Shown: piece by piece, positions 13,503 through 25,492 of the stretch
How the letters are laid out: every line of letters begins with the position of its first letter
Numbering within the stretch: position 1 is the first letter of the stretch
Assembly (NCBI GenBank): GCA_902729315.2
Contig: LR746276.1
Coordinates: forward strand, 5,902,169 to 5,966,168
Direction of reading: 5' to 3'
From: Spirodela intermedia
Taxonomy: Eukaryota > Streptophyta > Magnoliopsida > Alismatales > Araceae
DNA length: 64,000 nt
Translations under genes and position numbers: made by a program
Notes under the pieces: generated by a model
Seen by the model: the letters and a program-made list of their open reading frames with translations, nothing else
Told to the model about the DNA's origin: nothing
Database searches by the model: none

Positions 13503-13886
13503 AGTCAACTCTGACTATGTCGGCAGATTGGACCCACAGCTAGCGTAGTGATGAGGGTCAATGTCAATGGTCAAGAAGACTGTTCCAGAGGACATGAATC
13601 AGTCTCGTGTCCGTCCGAAGAGACCGTTGGAACTTTATCTGTTATCCTGCAGGTAAAAAGCCCCCTCGTCTGAAGTCAACAGGATGTCTGAACGAGCTCG
13701 GCTTGGAATCTCAGAACCCATGAAGTCAATCTCAACAACGTCCTTCTGCAGGCTTTGACACGATTACACCCAATTGAGGGCACGAAAATCATTTAAAACT
13801 ATCTACAGCTTGAATTCATCAACCCGTAAGCTTCAGTGTGGGGGGAAATTTGGATTCTTGGGAGTAATTAACCTTAAATCGGTCAA
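13503..13886 (-). promoter_or_regulatory. W-box cluster upstream of the WRKY gene
   Basis: Six TTGAC(C/T) W-boxes, read on the minus strand, lie 270-655 bp upstream of the WRKY start, at 13503-13508, 13556-13561, 13569-13574, 13674-13679, 13724-13729 and 13881-13886. Group IIa WRKY promoters are known to carry clustered W-boxes that bind WRKY proteins themselves. The sites are seen directly; the function is inferred. Confidence 0.6.
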
Positions 13887-15051
13887 ACGATTGCCTAATC
13901 AATGCCGAAGGACTTCCTCTTTTCCTTGTCAGGATTCTCTCACGGCGAGGAGCCCTCCTCTCGCACCCAAAACGGAGGAATTGCGGCCGTTTCTTATAAC
14001 TCCGATTTCAGGCACACGGTAGGTATAGAGGAAGATGACGACCCGCTTGCTGCCACGCTGAGAAGGAGATGAGAATGGAGAATAAATATATCGGGGTTGG
14101 GGGGGACTCGGTCCGGGCGAGGACAAGAACTGGAGTAAATGAAGGCCACATCAAGGAAGAGTAGGACAAGAGGAAAGAAAGCTTCACTGAGAAGGGTGGC
14201 CCAAGCGAGCGAAAAGGCTGACTTTGTGCGTCGATGACAACCCTTTCCCTCCTCGATGGGCAAGCATCGATTCCAAGTTGTTGAAAAAAAACTACGCAGG
14301 GATGTCGCCTGGCGAAGGCCTTTGACAAGGATGAATGACTGCTAGGAACCCAGACCTCACCCAGTACTCTCTTTGCGCCTTAGAGAGAGTAGTTATGGGA
14401 AAGTTAGAGGCTGTAGAAGAGATCCCCAGAGTTCCGGGCATGGCCTATGAGAGGCCTAGACCTGGGTGGAGACCGGACTATGACTCTTTTATTCTACCTT
14501 GGTTAGATTTCTTCCATCCCGGAGGCAGTTCGCCGGCTTTTACTGTCTACTGGCAATTTATCGTCGTATTTGGTATTTCTAGTCGTATTCCGTACACGAC
14601 GAACAGGCAATTCAGAGAATTTGGTGAGTTTCGGTCTCCGTTGAATTTGAGAGAGAGAGAGAGAGAGAGGACTTGATTGTCTACTGGATCAGGTCTTGAT
14701 GGAAATTATTCCAAGTTTTACGAGAAATATATGCCTTCTAGACAAGAGGATCAGGTCCGAGTCTTATTCTCAACCTTGAGAGAGAAAAATTGATTGACCC
14801 GTCGATATCCATCAATGAAGAACATTCGAGCATTGAATCGGGGAGGGTTGACAAACGAAGGTTTTGAATTCAGGCCCTTCTATTTGCCTGATTGGTCAAC
14901 CACCTCTCAACGAGACATTCCATTCTGGGGATAACGGCAGGAGACCTTTTAAGGCGATAAGGATTTTCACGTTAATACCAGCCGTCGATAAATTATGCTT
15001 GGTGGCCCACGGCCTTGCCACGTCCATCCTAGGACTCCAAATGTACGAATA

Positions 15052-15090
<39 letters not shown>

Positions 15091-15714
15091 CTAGTTCAAG
15101 ACACAATATACGTAAATTTTAATTTGTGAAAAAACCCAATGAGACGATAATAATTTGATTAAGAAAATGGATTAAATGAACACGGAGTTAAATCAAAATG
15201 TAAGACATAAATTATTATAATGCCTCGTCGTTGCTTGTCTATTCGATTATTTGACGGGTCCTTTTCTCTTCAGAAAGATGTAAAGTTTGACTTTTTTTTT
15301 GCAAAGGGATATCATTCTAATCTGAGCAAGCTTGTTGGTAATCTAACGCTGAGCCATCTGAGATCTTATCATTGATGGAAGCAAACCAGGAACACCAGGC
15401 CTGTTGGAAACGACGGTCTCACCATCCGCTGGATCTAAAACGAGCGATAATATTTAGAATGAACTAGATATAGGTCGGCTGTCCGCCGCCGCCAGGGGGA
15501 TCATGATGGTCGCCGGAGGGCGGTAGCGGTCAACCCCCTGCCCCCTTCTTCTGTCTGACCAGCCGCTGGAGAAAGAAATTCGGGTACTCGATCCCCAACA
15601 CCGTCGTCTGGAAAGTCAACGAGTTGGCTGACCGGAAGCTCTTGAGGCCCTTTCCACCCTTTCTGTGCACCAACCCTCCTCCGTAAAGATATTTAAGTGA
15701 AGAGTTACTCCCTC

Positions 15715-15769
<55 letters not shown>

Positions 15770-16162
15770 CCACTCCTCATCTCGGATTCCCTGACTCCGG
15801 TTTAACCCTCCTGTTCGGTTCCCAAATGTAACGTAATAAGATTGTTTCCTGTAGGATTACGCCCAGGATAAAGTCAAACAATATTTTACTATTCTTATTA
15901 TCCTGCATCATTTTCAACGCTGACTTAAAATTCCCAAATTGTTGTCGAATTATACCATCTGAAACTCCACGAAGTCAAACGACGATTGTCTCTGAAAAGT
16001 CAACCATATGACTCAATCTAGCATGTTATTCCGTTCCGATAAACGCTGAACCTATCCTTCCTGCCCTCCTCCTCTCTGTGGTGTAGCGCCACCACCCCTA
16101 TGCAGTCGCCGCTCTCCGGAGCTCACCATTCCCTCCACCGTCCGGGCGAGGTGGCATAGAGC

Positions 16163-16194
<32 letters not shown>

Positions 16195-17419
16195 ATCGAT
16201 CCTTGGAATTGGCCGACGTGGATAGGACCCCGATGTGGAAGTCTCTCAGCCCCCCTCCGCCGCCATCGCCGACATAAACCGCGTCTTACGCACGCCGCCG
16301 CCCGGCCGTGGACGGCAGAGACAGCCGCAAATTAAAAAAGTCCACGCGGAGTTGCGTCCAGGCCATGGTTTAGCTCCGCGGTCACGTGAGAGGCCGCAAA
16401 GCCAGCGGCTTTTCCCACGTACATGACGGCTTAGGGGACCACTTGCACACGGGTTCTCTTAAAACCAGATAGAAGTCTCCAGATCGCGTGAACGTCATAG
16501 ACACGTCATCATTGCTGCACATGACGAGCCTACCACGTGTCAGTTCCAAGGAGTATCAATGTTGGGGCCTGTCCGGCCCATTAACATTTCATTTACTGTA
16601 ATTTGGAATAAAATACAGGTTCTGATTACTCCACCTAAATTAATTAATATATTAAATAAATTTTCCCTTAAAATATGTTCGTAAAAAATGTTTATTGGGC
16701 TTTAAGAGGCCCAATACCCAACCCCGCAGAAATAGCCGTTTTTGGACCAACCAAAAGACGCGGTCCCCCCAAATGGGCCGTGGATCTCGCCCGGATGTCG
16801 TTCCCTCCCCACTTGAACTGAAACAAAAATATGAATGGGCCCAAAATCAAACTGTCTGGCCCGATACGCTCGGGGCTTGGGCTTTTGAGTTGGGCTCGAG
16901 CGGATTGGGCTGGGCGTGAATATATCAATAAATAAGTAAATTATTGGGCTACTGACGGCCCAATAACGGATGACGTTATCCACGGGAGTTCCACGTGTAC
17001 CACATTTTTCTCAACCCATGAGATGCCGGCACGTACCAGCACAACACTCGTAATTATCCACTTTGCCAGTTATTTATATGCCATTTATCATGGTGCTCTC
17101 GCAAGGAAAGGAGTAAATTAATTAATATTGCCAAGTTCGTGACTTATATCTGCTTATTTTCCCCATTAAATATTTTTTAAAATATTTATTTATTTTTCTA
17201 GAGGATTAAATTTATAAATCACGGGATTATCGTTTTATTTTTTGGCAGTAAACAAAATCTGGCACGAAGAGATTTATTTCAAATTCTCGTGATTTACATC
17301 TAGTCCCTCTACGATTTACAACAGAAAATTTCAACCTCATAATCTGGAAATTGTATGGATGCCCTTCCCCTGCAAGGGCGGGCGGCGCTCGAATGGCCGG
17401 CTGATGGCGGAGGCCGCCG
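13887..17419. other. Spacer between the WRKY promoter and the CIPK5-like 3' end
   Basis: No gene recognised. An open frame at 14335-14676 (+, 113 codons) has no known domain. (GA)n/(CT)n microsatellites lie at 14650-14668, 15052-15088, 15718-15764 and 16163-16189. From 16560 to 16970 there are about ten TGGGCY/RGCCCA motifs, two of them arranged as short inverted repeats. 16980-17350 is AT-rich with no visible coding signal. Confidence 0.55.
16693..16966. repeat. Paired short inverted repeats TATTGGGC..GCCCAATA
   Basis: Two small inverted repeats bracket a 274-bp piece: TATTGGGC at 16693-16700 with GCCCAATA at 16709-16716, and TTATTGGGC at 16941-16949 with GCCCAATAA at 16958-16966. They may be ends of a small foldback/MITE-like element or simply paired promoter GGCCCA (site II) motifs; the sequence does not decide. 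Confidence 0.4.
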
Positions 17420-18820
17420 TCAGGCTCCGCAGCTGTTACAGCGGCCGTCGGCGGCGGCGGCGCCGTCTTCTCCGGCCCTGGCGTCGTTGCAGTGGTCGCC
17501 CTGCCACGCCCAGACCATGTCCTTGAGACCCGGCCTCACATCCTCCTCGCAGAACTTCACGTACTCCAGCGTGTCCCCGGCGGACTTGCAGAACTCCACC
17601 ACCGCCACCGCCGGCGCCAACTCGAAGACCTCCGCCGTGACGGCGAGCTTCCCCTTCCTCCCCTCCCTCCCCCCTTCTAGCCGCAGCTTGCAGACGCCGC
17701 CACCCCTCTTCACGGCGAACCCCAGCGCCCTTCCCACCCTCTCCAGCCTCTCCATGATCGCCCCCGCCGTCCACCGGGAAGTGAACACCGACCCCGTCGC
17801 TGCCCTCTGCCGCGGGCTCTTCTCCTCCTCGAACAGCCCCGACAGGTCGAACCCCGACGACATCGCCGAGATCAGCTCGAACGCGTTGAAGAACACTGGC
17901 GGCGACGTCGCCTCCCCTTCCGTCGTCCCCTGTTTCTCGCCGCCGTCACCGCCACCGTCGCCGGCGGGAAGGGAGAAGCCCGTCTTGAACCAGGGGTCCT
18001 CCATGATCTCTGGCACAGTGATGCGCTTCTCCGGGTCGGGGACGAGGAGGCGGGAGACGAGGCGGGAGGCGCCATGGGAGAACCACCGGGGGAGCTCGAA
18101 CTGGGCCTTGAACACCTTGCGGTACATCTTCATCAGGTTCTCGTCCTGGAAGGGCAGGAACCCTGCGAGGAGCACAAAGAGGACGACCCCGCAGGACCAG
18201 AGATCGGCGGCGCCGCCGTCGTAGCCCTTCTTGCGCAGGACCTCCGGCGCCACGTACACCGGCGTGCCACACTGTGTGTGGAGCATCCCGTCCTGACGGA
18301 GCTGCTCCGGCAGGGCGGAGAGCCCAAAGTCGGAGACCTTGAGGCCGCCATTCTCGTCGAGTAGGAGATTCTCTGGTTTGATGTCCCGGTGGGAGACGCC
18401 GCGGGAATGGCAGAAGTCCACGGCGGAGATGAGCTGCTGGAAGTAGCGGCGGGCGTCGTCCTCGCAGAGCTTGCCGCGGGCCACCCGGGCGAAGAGCTCG
18501 CCTCCGCGGATGTACTCCATGACGAAGAAGATGCGGGACTTAGTGGCCATGACTTCCCGGAGCTCCACCACGTGAGGGTGCCGGACAAGGCGCATGATGG
18601 AGATCTCCCTGACGATCTGCGCCACCATCTGCGGCTCCCGCTTCACCTGCTCCTTGTTGATCACCTTGATGGCCACGCTCTCCCCCGAGGAGAGCTCCTT
18701 CCCGTAGTAGACCTTCGCGAAGGTCCCCTTACCCAGAAGCCGCCCCATCTGGTACTTGCCGAACAGCACCTTCCTCTCTCCCCCGCCGCCGGCGACGCCT
18801 TCTTCTTCCTGCCGCACCAT
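17420..18820 (-). CDS. CIPK5: CBL-interacting protein kinase, CIPK5-like (SnRK3)
   Basis: Ser/Thr kinase activated by calcineurin-B-like calcium sensors; intronless, 466 aa. The kinase domain spans about residues 24-278: glycine loop [14 protein letters not shown]-binding Lys52 (VAIKVI), catalytic HRD at 144-146, DFG 164-166, APE 191-193. The CBL-binding NAF motif ([20 protein letters not shown]) starts near residue 311 and is followed by a PPI-like region. The C-terminus, with [12 protein letters not shown] and a VWAWQGD motif, closely resembles the CIPK5/CIPK25 clade as I remember it. HRD is followed by I rather than the commoner L. Clade placement is from motif similarity only. It lies head-to-head with the CIPK6-like gene, about 3.1 kb away. 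Confidence 0.93.
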   Translation of the reverse strand: MVRQEEEGVAGGGGERKVLFGKYQMGRLLGKGTFAKVYYGKELSSGESVAIKVINKEQVKREPQMVAQIVREISIMRLVRHPHVVELREVMATKSRIFFVMEYIRGGELFARVARGKLCEDDARRYFQQLISAVDFCHSRGVSHRDIKPENLLLDENGGLKVSDFGLSALPEQLRQDGMLHTQCGTPVYVAPEVLRKKGYDGGAADLWSCGVVLFVLLAGFLPFQDENLMKMYRKVFKAQFELPRWFSHGASRLVSRLLVPDPEKRITVPEIMEDPWFKTGFSLPAGDGGGDGGEKQGTTEGEATSPPVFFNAFELISAMSSGFDLSGLFEEEKSPRQRAATGSVFTSRWTAGAIMERLERVGRALGFAVKRGGGVCKLRLEGGREGRKGKLAVTAEVFELAPAVAVVEFCKSAGDTLEYVKFCEEDVRPGLKDMVWAWQGDHCNDARAGEDGAAAADGRCNSCGA

Positions 18821-21115
18821 CTCTCACGGAAATCGGAAGAAATGGGCTCTTGGGTTTCAGATCCTACGAGGCGGGAAGAAGAAGAACAGGACTCGAAAAG
18901 GACCACAGATCCCCGGAGAGCTGTATCTGGGCCGCCGCCATGGCTGAGCTTCTTAATTCAGGAAGATGGATGGATGGGGAAGAAGAAGGACTCTGAGGGG
19001 CCTGCGAAGGATCCTCCAGGACGAGAAAACATGGGGTGCTATCTAGCAGGAAGCACGGCGGAATCCCGCCGTCGCTGCTGGTATTCTGTGGCGGGTTCAC
19101 ATGAGTGGAGCCTATTTAGGGCAGGGGGCGGTATTCCGGACTGGTGCAGGCGGGTCCGCAGGAAGACGACAATTCCAGGGCCCACTCGACCAATCAGATA
19201 TCAACATCCAGTTACCCGGTCGTTACTCCCGAGGTGATGTCGGCGGTTGGATCCCCCAAGAGGCATCTGTGGTTGTGGGGTTTAAAACAATTGGCAAGTG
19301 GGCCCCAAATTTCCAAATATTTAAAATATTTATTTATTTTCTAAAAAATTACATGTTGCCGGATGAAATGGACTCATTGGCACTTTAATAGGAATATAAT
19401 TTATTTTAGCCAAATAAATTAGGACAGAAAATACAAAAACGGTGGTTCTAGGACGGGATATTCATCGCAGACCGTTCAGTTTTTTTTCCTTTTTTGGTAT
19501 TATTAAAAGTCAAAGTCAAAGATTGACGGAAAATTAGAGAAAAATAGTGGGTCTTCTTTGGGGGGTTACAATTATCAATTAATAGTCTTTTAATGGACCC
19601 ACTATTCTCGCTGATGTAATCAGCGTTTCACAATATATAAAAAATAAATAATATTTATTTATTCATTTTTCCAAGAATAAGCCGAGTGCAAGAGGATTGC
19701 TTTCCAAAGACAGGAATTCGGGTTCCCCGTACTTCTTCTATACACGTTGTTTCCGTTTTTCTTCCGCTAATGGGTTGGAAAATAAATGGGAGAAAACAAA
19801 ATCCTGATTTAAATTAATTGAGTGGAAGAAATACGAAATATTTTAAATAGAAAGGCCGTGGGTTATCCCCGGCTCCCCTGTCTCGAAGGGTCGCGAAAGG
19901 CCGGAGGAAGGCGACCTTCAAGGAGTTGAGCGAGCCACGTAACCGACCAGGAGTGGCCATAATGAGATTGGGACGCATTAATGGGCCTTCTTGCATATGA
20001 CCCAATATAAATGTATTTTGGGCCGTATGTATGGAAGCTACAAGGCCCCATTTTAAATTGAGATTCTAGTGACCAATGATTACTTGCCCATGGTGGGCCC
20101 ATGTTTACGTTCGAGATCACGCCACGCAAGCCGAGGGAACCGGTTTAAGGGCCCTCCACGTGTGTGTCTAGAAATGGAAGATGGACGTGATCCGAAGATC
20201 AAGTGGGCCCGCCACGGGAACCCAATGTCAGCTTCCTCCCGATTCCCGATTTGTTCGTAAATGAATTATTGAGCGACAAAGTGGGCCCACTTGTCCTTTT
20301 TTCGGCCGCTGTTCGGTCAGATGCGCCCTTCCCAGCATACAGTAAAATATATAACGAAGTGGGCCACACTTGGGCCCAGTTGACCCGTCGCCAACAAGTC
20401 TATACCCTCCCACCCCGCGCCCCCTCTCTCTCTCTCGGCCACCGGAGGAACCGCTCATTGACCCCTGACCCACATCTCATTTCGGGCATTTTTTAGTAAG
20501 CATGGGCTGGGGCCCATTAACAGCGCCACGGCAGCGTGTAAGACATTCACGACTATTATTACTCCCGGGGACATCCTCCGTTGACCAAGAGATTTCAAGA
20601 CCGTTCCCGGATCGCCATCTGTCATCTTTCCGTTGATGCGTCAGTCACGCTCTCTTCGGGTATGCCAGTGCCTCAATGTTTAAAGAGAGAGGGAGAGGAC
20701 CAAACTGCCACCTCGCGAATCAGACAGTAGTTTGGGATGGATGGTTCTGGTGGTGGTATTCTTATTTTCTTCGTCTTCAACACGGGCCACCGATTTGGGC
20801 GCGGGACCCAGCAGATATTTTCAGCCTTCTTCTCTCATCAGACCCACAAAATTAAATATAATATATTTATCCTTATTTTTTATAATCTTAGCTCATCAGC
20901 CCCCAGACTTTTGTGTGTAATTGAGAGAAGCGGTGTCAGAAGAGTTTACGCAAAACTTATTAATTATGGGGCCATTTTGAAAAAACACTTCAAATAATTT
21001 TATAAAAAGAAATACCCGTAATTACACAAATTTTTACAGCACCTGAGCTGCGCACCCACGTGGGACCTACCCCACTTCTCTAATAGATTTCGAATCTGAC
21101 TGTGCAGCTGGCTAG

Positions 21116-21167
<52 letters not shown>

Positions 21168-21853
21168 ATTCCCTCCCCGGGGCTACCGGAAACGCCGCCG
21201 CATCCAGGTGGCCGCCGCCATCTCTTAGCTCCTTCATGGGCAGTATTTTAAAACAGGGCGCAGATCCAGACGTCTCTGTGAGCGGGACTGGAGCCCTTCC
21301 ATGAAACCACCTGCGAGTTGCCGCCAGGGCCGGTGGTGCGCGGCATATCCAGACGCCCTTCTCTGACGGGGACCGGCGGCACTGCCAAGACCGCTCAAAG
21401 CAACACGTGGCCTCCCCATATCGGAGATCCATCTGAGTTGCACCTTCGTTTCTTCCTACAATTTCTTAGCATTCTCGTCATGGGATCCATGCGAGTGCCG
21501 ACTCCCCCACAAGACGACAAATTTCAACGTCAATCTGCACAGATCCCGTGAGAGAGAACGTGCTTGGGTCTAGACAATTGGACGGCCCAAAACGCCTCCT
21601 GACGCACCGCTCTAAGGTGGTATAAATAACTGGGAGGCCGCCGGTCACCTCCGCTACTTCTTCTCTGTTCTCAGCCGCCACCACCATCTTCTTGCCATCT
21701 CTGTAGCAAGCGGAGCACCGCCTCTGGGAATGCATCAGGATGAGCAGATCAAACCCTAGTCTCGGAGGGCGGCGGAGGCGCCACACAGGCCGGAACTGCC
21801 ACCGGAAGCACATCGAGGACGGGTAGATCGCCGCCGGCGTCATCGTCTTCTTG

Positions 21854-21889
<36 letters not shown>

Positions 21890-21958
21890 CTTCCGCCGCT
21901 GCCGCTGCCGCTGCCGCCGCCGTCTGGTTTCTGCTGTGGTTCCGCCATTGTTCCGGCG
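18821..21958. promoter_or_regulatory. Divergent intergenic region between the two CIPK genes
   Basis: This 3.1-kb region contains both promoters. GTGGGCCC octamers, matching the TCP-factor consensus GTGGNCCC, occur at 19298-19305, 20093-20100, 20203-20210 and 20281-20288 (the last inside the palindrome GTGGGCCCAC), with TGGGCCCA at 20371-20378. A (GA)n tract is at 21119-21163, and a (CT)n tract at 21854-21886 lies just before the CIPK6-like start, probably in its 5' UTR. No additional gene was recognised. TCP binding is an inference. Confidence 0.55.
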
Positions 21959-23272
21959 ATGGAGGAGGTTCTCTCTCCGTCGGCGGCCTCCGGGGGGAAG
22001 GCGGTGCTCCACGGGAAGTACGAGATGGGGCGCCTGCTAGGGCACGGGACCTTCGCGAAGGTCTACCACGCCCGGAATATGCAGAGCGGCCAGAGCGTTG
22101 CCATGAAGGTGGTGGGGAAGGAGAAGGTGATCAAGGTAGGGATGATGGAGCAGGTCAAGCGGGAAATCTCGGTGATGAAGATGGTCTCCCACCCGAACAT
22201 CGTCGAGCTCCACGAGGTGATGGCCACCAAGACAAAGATCTACCTGGCCATGGAGCTGGTCCGCGGCGGCGAGCTCTTCTCCAAGATCTCGCGGCACGGC
22301 CGCCTGAAGGAGGACGCCGCGCGGATCTACTTCCGGCAACTCATCTCCGCTGTCGATTTCTGCCATTCCCGAGGCGTATACCACCGAGATCTGAAACCAG
22401 AGAACCTGCTCCTCGACGAATCCGGCAACCTCAAGATCGCCGATTTCGGCCTCAGCGCATTCTCCGATCATCTCCACGCCGACGGCCTCTTCCACACCAC
22501 CTGCGGCACCCCCGCTTACGTTGCCCCGGAGGTCATCGGGAAGAAGGGCTACGACGGCGCCAAGGCCGATATCTGGTCCTGCGGCGTCATCCTCTACGTG
22601 CTCCTCGCCGGATTCCTCCCATTCCAGGACGACAACCTGGTGGCCATGTACAAGAAGATCCAGCGGGGGGACTTCAAGTGCCCCCCCTGGTTCTCATCCG
22701 ACGCCCGCCGCCTCGTCACCAAGCTCCTGGATCCAAACCCCAAGACGAGACTGACCGTCGCCAAGCTCCTCGAGTCCCCCTGGTTCAAGAAGCCCTCTCT
22801 TTCGCCATCTCCCGCCGGTGGGCCGGAGAAGGAGAAAGCGGAGGAGAAGGAGAAGCCGGAGATGCTCAACGCCTTCCACATCATATCTCTGTCGCAGGGG
22901 TTCGATCTGTCGCCGCTGTTTGACGACGTGGGGCGGCGAGGGGGGCGAGCGGAGGGGATGCGGTTTGCCACCAGGGAGCCGGCGAGCGGTGTGATCTCGA
23001 GGCTGGAGGAGGTTGCCACCAAGACGGCCGGGAAGTTCAGTGTGCAGAAGAGCGAAACCGGCGTGAGGCTAGAGCGACAGGAGAGGGGCCGGAAGGGGCC
23101 ACTGGCGGTGGCGGCGGACATCTACACGGTGGCGCCGTCGTGGCTCATGGTGGAGGTGAAGAAGGACGGCGGTGACACCCTCGAGTACCATAGCTTCTGC
23201 TGCGACGAGCTCCGCCCGGCGCTCAAGGACATCGTCTGGGCCTCCTCCGACCCCCAGCCTGCCGCCGCCTAA
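21959..23272 (+). CDS. CIPK6: CBL-interacting protein kinase, CIPK6-like (SnRK3)
   Basis: Intronless CIPK of 437 aa. The start at 21959 is chosen over an in-frame codon at 21851, because the latter would translate the (CT)n tract as a Leu-Ser run; [10 protein letters not shown] then leads into [20 protein letters not shown]. Kinase domain about 20-276: Lys50, HRD 142-144, DFG 162-164, APE 189-191. The NAF motif [18 protein letters not shown] starts at 304, and the C-terminus has [13 protein letters not shown] and [16 protein letters not shown] with LSPLF is characteristic of CIPK6, which works with CBL4 in potassium-channel control and in salt and nitrate responses in other plants. The clade is from remembered sequence, not alignment. 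Confidence 0.93.
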   Translation: MEEVLSPSAASGGKAVLHGKYEMGRLLGHGTFAKVYHARNMQSGQSVAMKVVGKEKVIKVGMMEQVKREISVMKMVSHPNIVELHEVMATKTKIYLAMELVRGGELFSKISRHGRLKEDAARIYFRQLISAVDFCHSRGVYHRDLKPENLLLDESGNLKIADFGLSAFSDHLHADGLFHTTCGTPAYVAPEVIGKKGYDGAKADIWSCGVILYVLLAGFLPFQDDNLVAMYKKIQRGDFKCPPWFSSDARRLVTKLLDPNPKTRLTVAKLLESPWFKKPSLSPSPAGGPEKEKAEEKEKPEMLNAFHIISLSQGFDLSPLFDDVGRRGGRAEGMRFATREPASGVISRLEEVATKTAGKFSVQKSETGVRLERQERGRKGPLAVAADIYTVAPSWLMVEVKKDGGDTLEYHSFCCDELRPALKDIVWASSDPQPAAA

Positions 23273-23819
23273 CTACTCTAAATCTTCTTCTTCTTCTTTC
23301 GCCGATCTCTGCAATTTTTTCCCCGGCGCCATGAATTCTCAGAATCAGTGCTCCTGTGAAATCGGTTCTCTCTCCTGTCCCAGACCTACTGTCTTCTGTT
23401 TGGTTTGTCCGTATGTCGGTTGAGCCTCGAGATCTGTACTAATGGGCGGTCCATTTTGATGTATCCACATGAGCCCAGTGGGCCAGTGCATCACATACGA
23501 ATTGTGGGTTCCGGCTGGGCCTGCGCACTCTTTGGAGGGCAGAGCCCAGATGAAATAATGAGTCGATCCCACCGACAAGGGTGGGATTGGACTGGACGGC
23601 CCACTGCACGATGCAAATGGGCCCATCCACGGAGTAGCTTCACCACCGCGTGGCATCTACTCGGGCTCGACCCGCTGAGTAATTATTATTATTTAATATT
23701 TTTCAATAATTTATGCATCAATATTTACGCGCCAGCTAATCTCTGACAAAAATGGTATCGGATCTCAACGGCTGGTCTGGTCGGGCCTCCATCATCCCAT
23801 CCGGCCCGAACCATTTACT

Positions 23820-24110
23820 TCATCTTCTTTCTTCTTCGTTCTTCTTAGCTTCTTCTTTCTGTTTCTTCTTCTTTCCGCTACTTCTTCCTCTTCTTTCTGC
23901 TTCTTCTTCTTCTTCTTCTTCTTCTTCTTCTTCGTCTTCTTCGTCTTCTTCGTCTTCTTTCTTCTTCTTCTTCTTCTTCTTCGTCTTCTTCTTTTTCATC
24001 TTATTTCTTCTTCTTCGTTCTTCTTAGCTTCTTCTTTCTGTTTCTTCATCTTCTTCTTTCTGCTACTTCTTCCTCTTCTTTCTGCTTCTTCTTTTTTCTT
24101 TCTCCTTCGT
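23820..24110. repeat. (TTC)n-rich tract containing a duplicated segment
   Basis: Almost pure pyrimidine on the plus strand. A segment starting at 23831 recurs at 24010, an offset of 179 bp, sharing phrases such as cttcttcgttcttcttagct. The part between them is a simple TTC/TCG triplet run. Confidence 0.85.
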
Positions 24111-25430
24111 TGTTCTTTCTTCAGCCTTCAGAGTGGGAGCGTGGGGGGGGGAATGATTGGGAGGGTAGGGCTGGTCGCGTGTCTGAGCTCCGAGGAGGCG
24201 GGCGTGGATAACCTAAACTAGGGCGGAGAAGCTCAGAGTCTAGTCTCGCCTGGTTTCCGTACTCTCCATGAACTTCTTCTCACGTTCATCCCGATAAACG
24301 CTGGTTTGCCCCCGCGATTCCTCCGATTCTTTCGCAAGCTAAACGTGGGTTTCCGGAGACCCTGTCCTGCCTCTGGAAGGAGGCAAGAAGACGACAGATC
24401 ACCCCAGCTCTCTCTCTCTCTCCCTATCTGTGTCTGTTTCGTTTCTATCCATCGTCTTGGATGGGAGCGCTTGCTCATGTGAAGAATGGTGAGAGAAACG
24501 GAGGTTGAGGGCGGGAAGACCATTAAATGGCGCCGCAAAAGAGGATTGCGGCAGTGCGGCGGCTGCTCCGAAGAGTTGTCGCCCTGCGTCCCGAGGCAGA
24601 TGTGGTGGCGGACAGCTCGCATACTTGTCTCGACCCGCCGTCAGACAGCGCGGCAACTGAATCAACGCTGACTCAGAGACGGGCCCTCTAAGATCTTCAA
24701 TCCCATACGCTTGTAAACGTGCTGGCCTCGAAACCATATTCGTGGAAATCCCGAACAGACAGTCTCCGAGCGAAAATCACCCTCCTCGTGCATACATACC
24801 CCCGGTAGGGATTCAGATCAGCGTGGAGAGAGAGCGCGAAACCGAGTTTTGTCTTCCGGATCTGATTGATATCAGCGAGCCCAAACATGGGCCAGATTCA
24901 GATGGAGGTGTAACAGTTAACAACTCAGATCTTCCTTCGTTTTCAAACCCAATCCCAACCCCAGGAAAGAGAACGATGGTTTCCTTGAAAACGGCAAAAG
25001 AAATTTAACCTATCATGGCGGAAAGCTGACTTCGATCCGAGGGAAGAGGAGCCACATGCCGGGGCCGACTGTTTCTCCGGCGGCTTCTTCGCATGGACGG
25101 TCTTGCCTGGCTTTAGCCACGGCAGAGAATCTCAGAGCTCCGCAGCCGGAGCACCGCAACGGTCTGGACGGGTCCAGACAGCTCTGCCCCACATGGGCAT
25201 CGCTGGATGCCATTTTAGAGTTGACGACGATGAATTGTTTCTCCCCTCGACCTCTAATGCGGGAACTTCGGCTCTCTCACGTGTCTTGTCCTTCGTCTAC
25301 GCCCATCGTGGACGCCAGTCCCGGCGGCTTTTGCCTTCAGCGAGCCAATGGCCGTGGAAAATCTGTCGGGGTGGCAACCTTTCTGGATTCTGAGACTAGA
25401 CCCGCTTGAAGCTATAGTTTATTTCAGATG

Positions 25431-25433
<3 letters not shown>

Positions 25434-25488
<55 letters not shown>
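25434..25488. repeat. (GA)n microsatellite
   Basis: About 27 GA repeats in the CIPK6-MIR156 spacer, without a gene nearby. Confidence 0.95.

Positions 25489-25492
<4 letters not shown>

Noticed and set aside
17355-18224. Plus-strand 289-codon frame opposite the CIPK5-like gene
   Set aside because: Antisense shadow of the GC-rich kinase; no domain. The minus frame has all kinase motifs and the NAF motif.
21851-21958. Upstream in-frame start of the CIPK6-like gene
   Set aside because: It would translate a (CT)n microsatellite as Leu-Ser repeats; family N-terminus fits the start at 21959.
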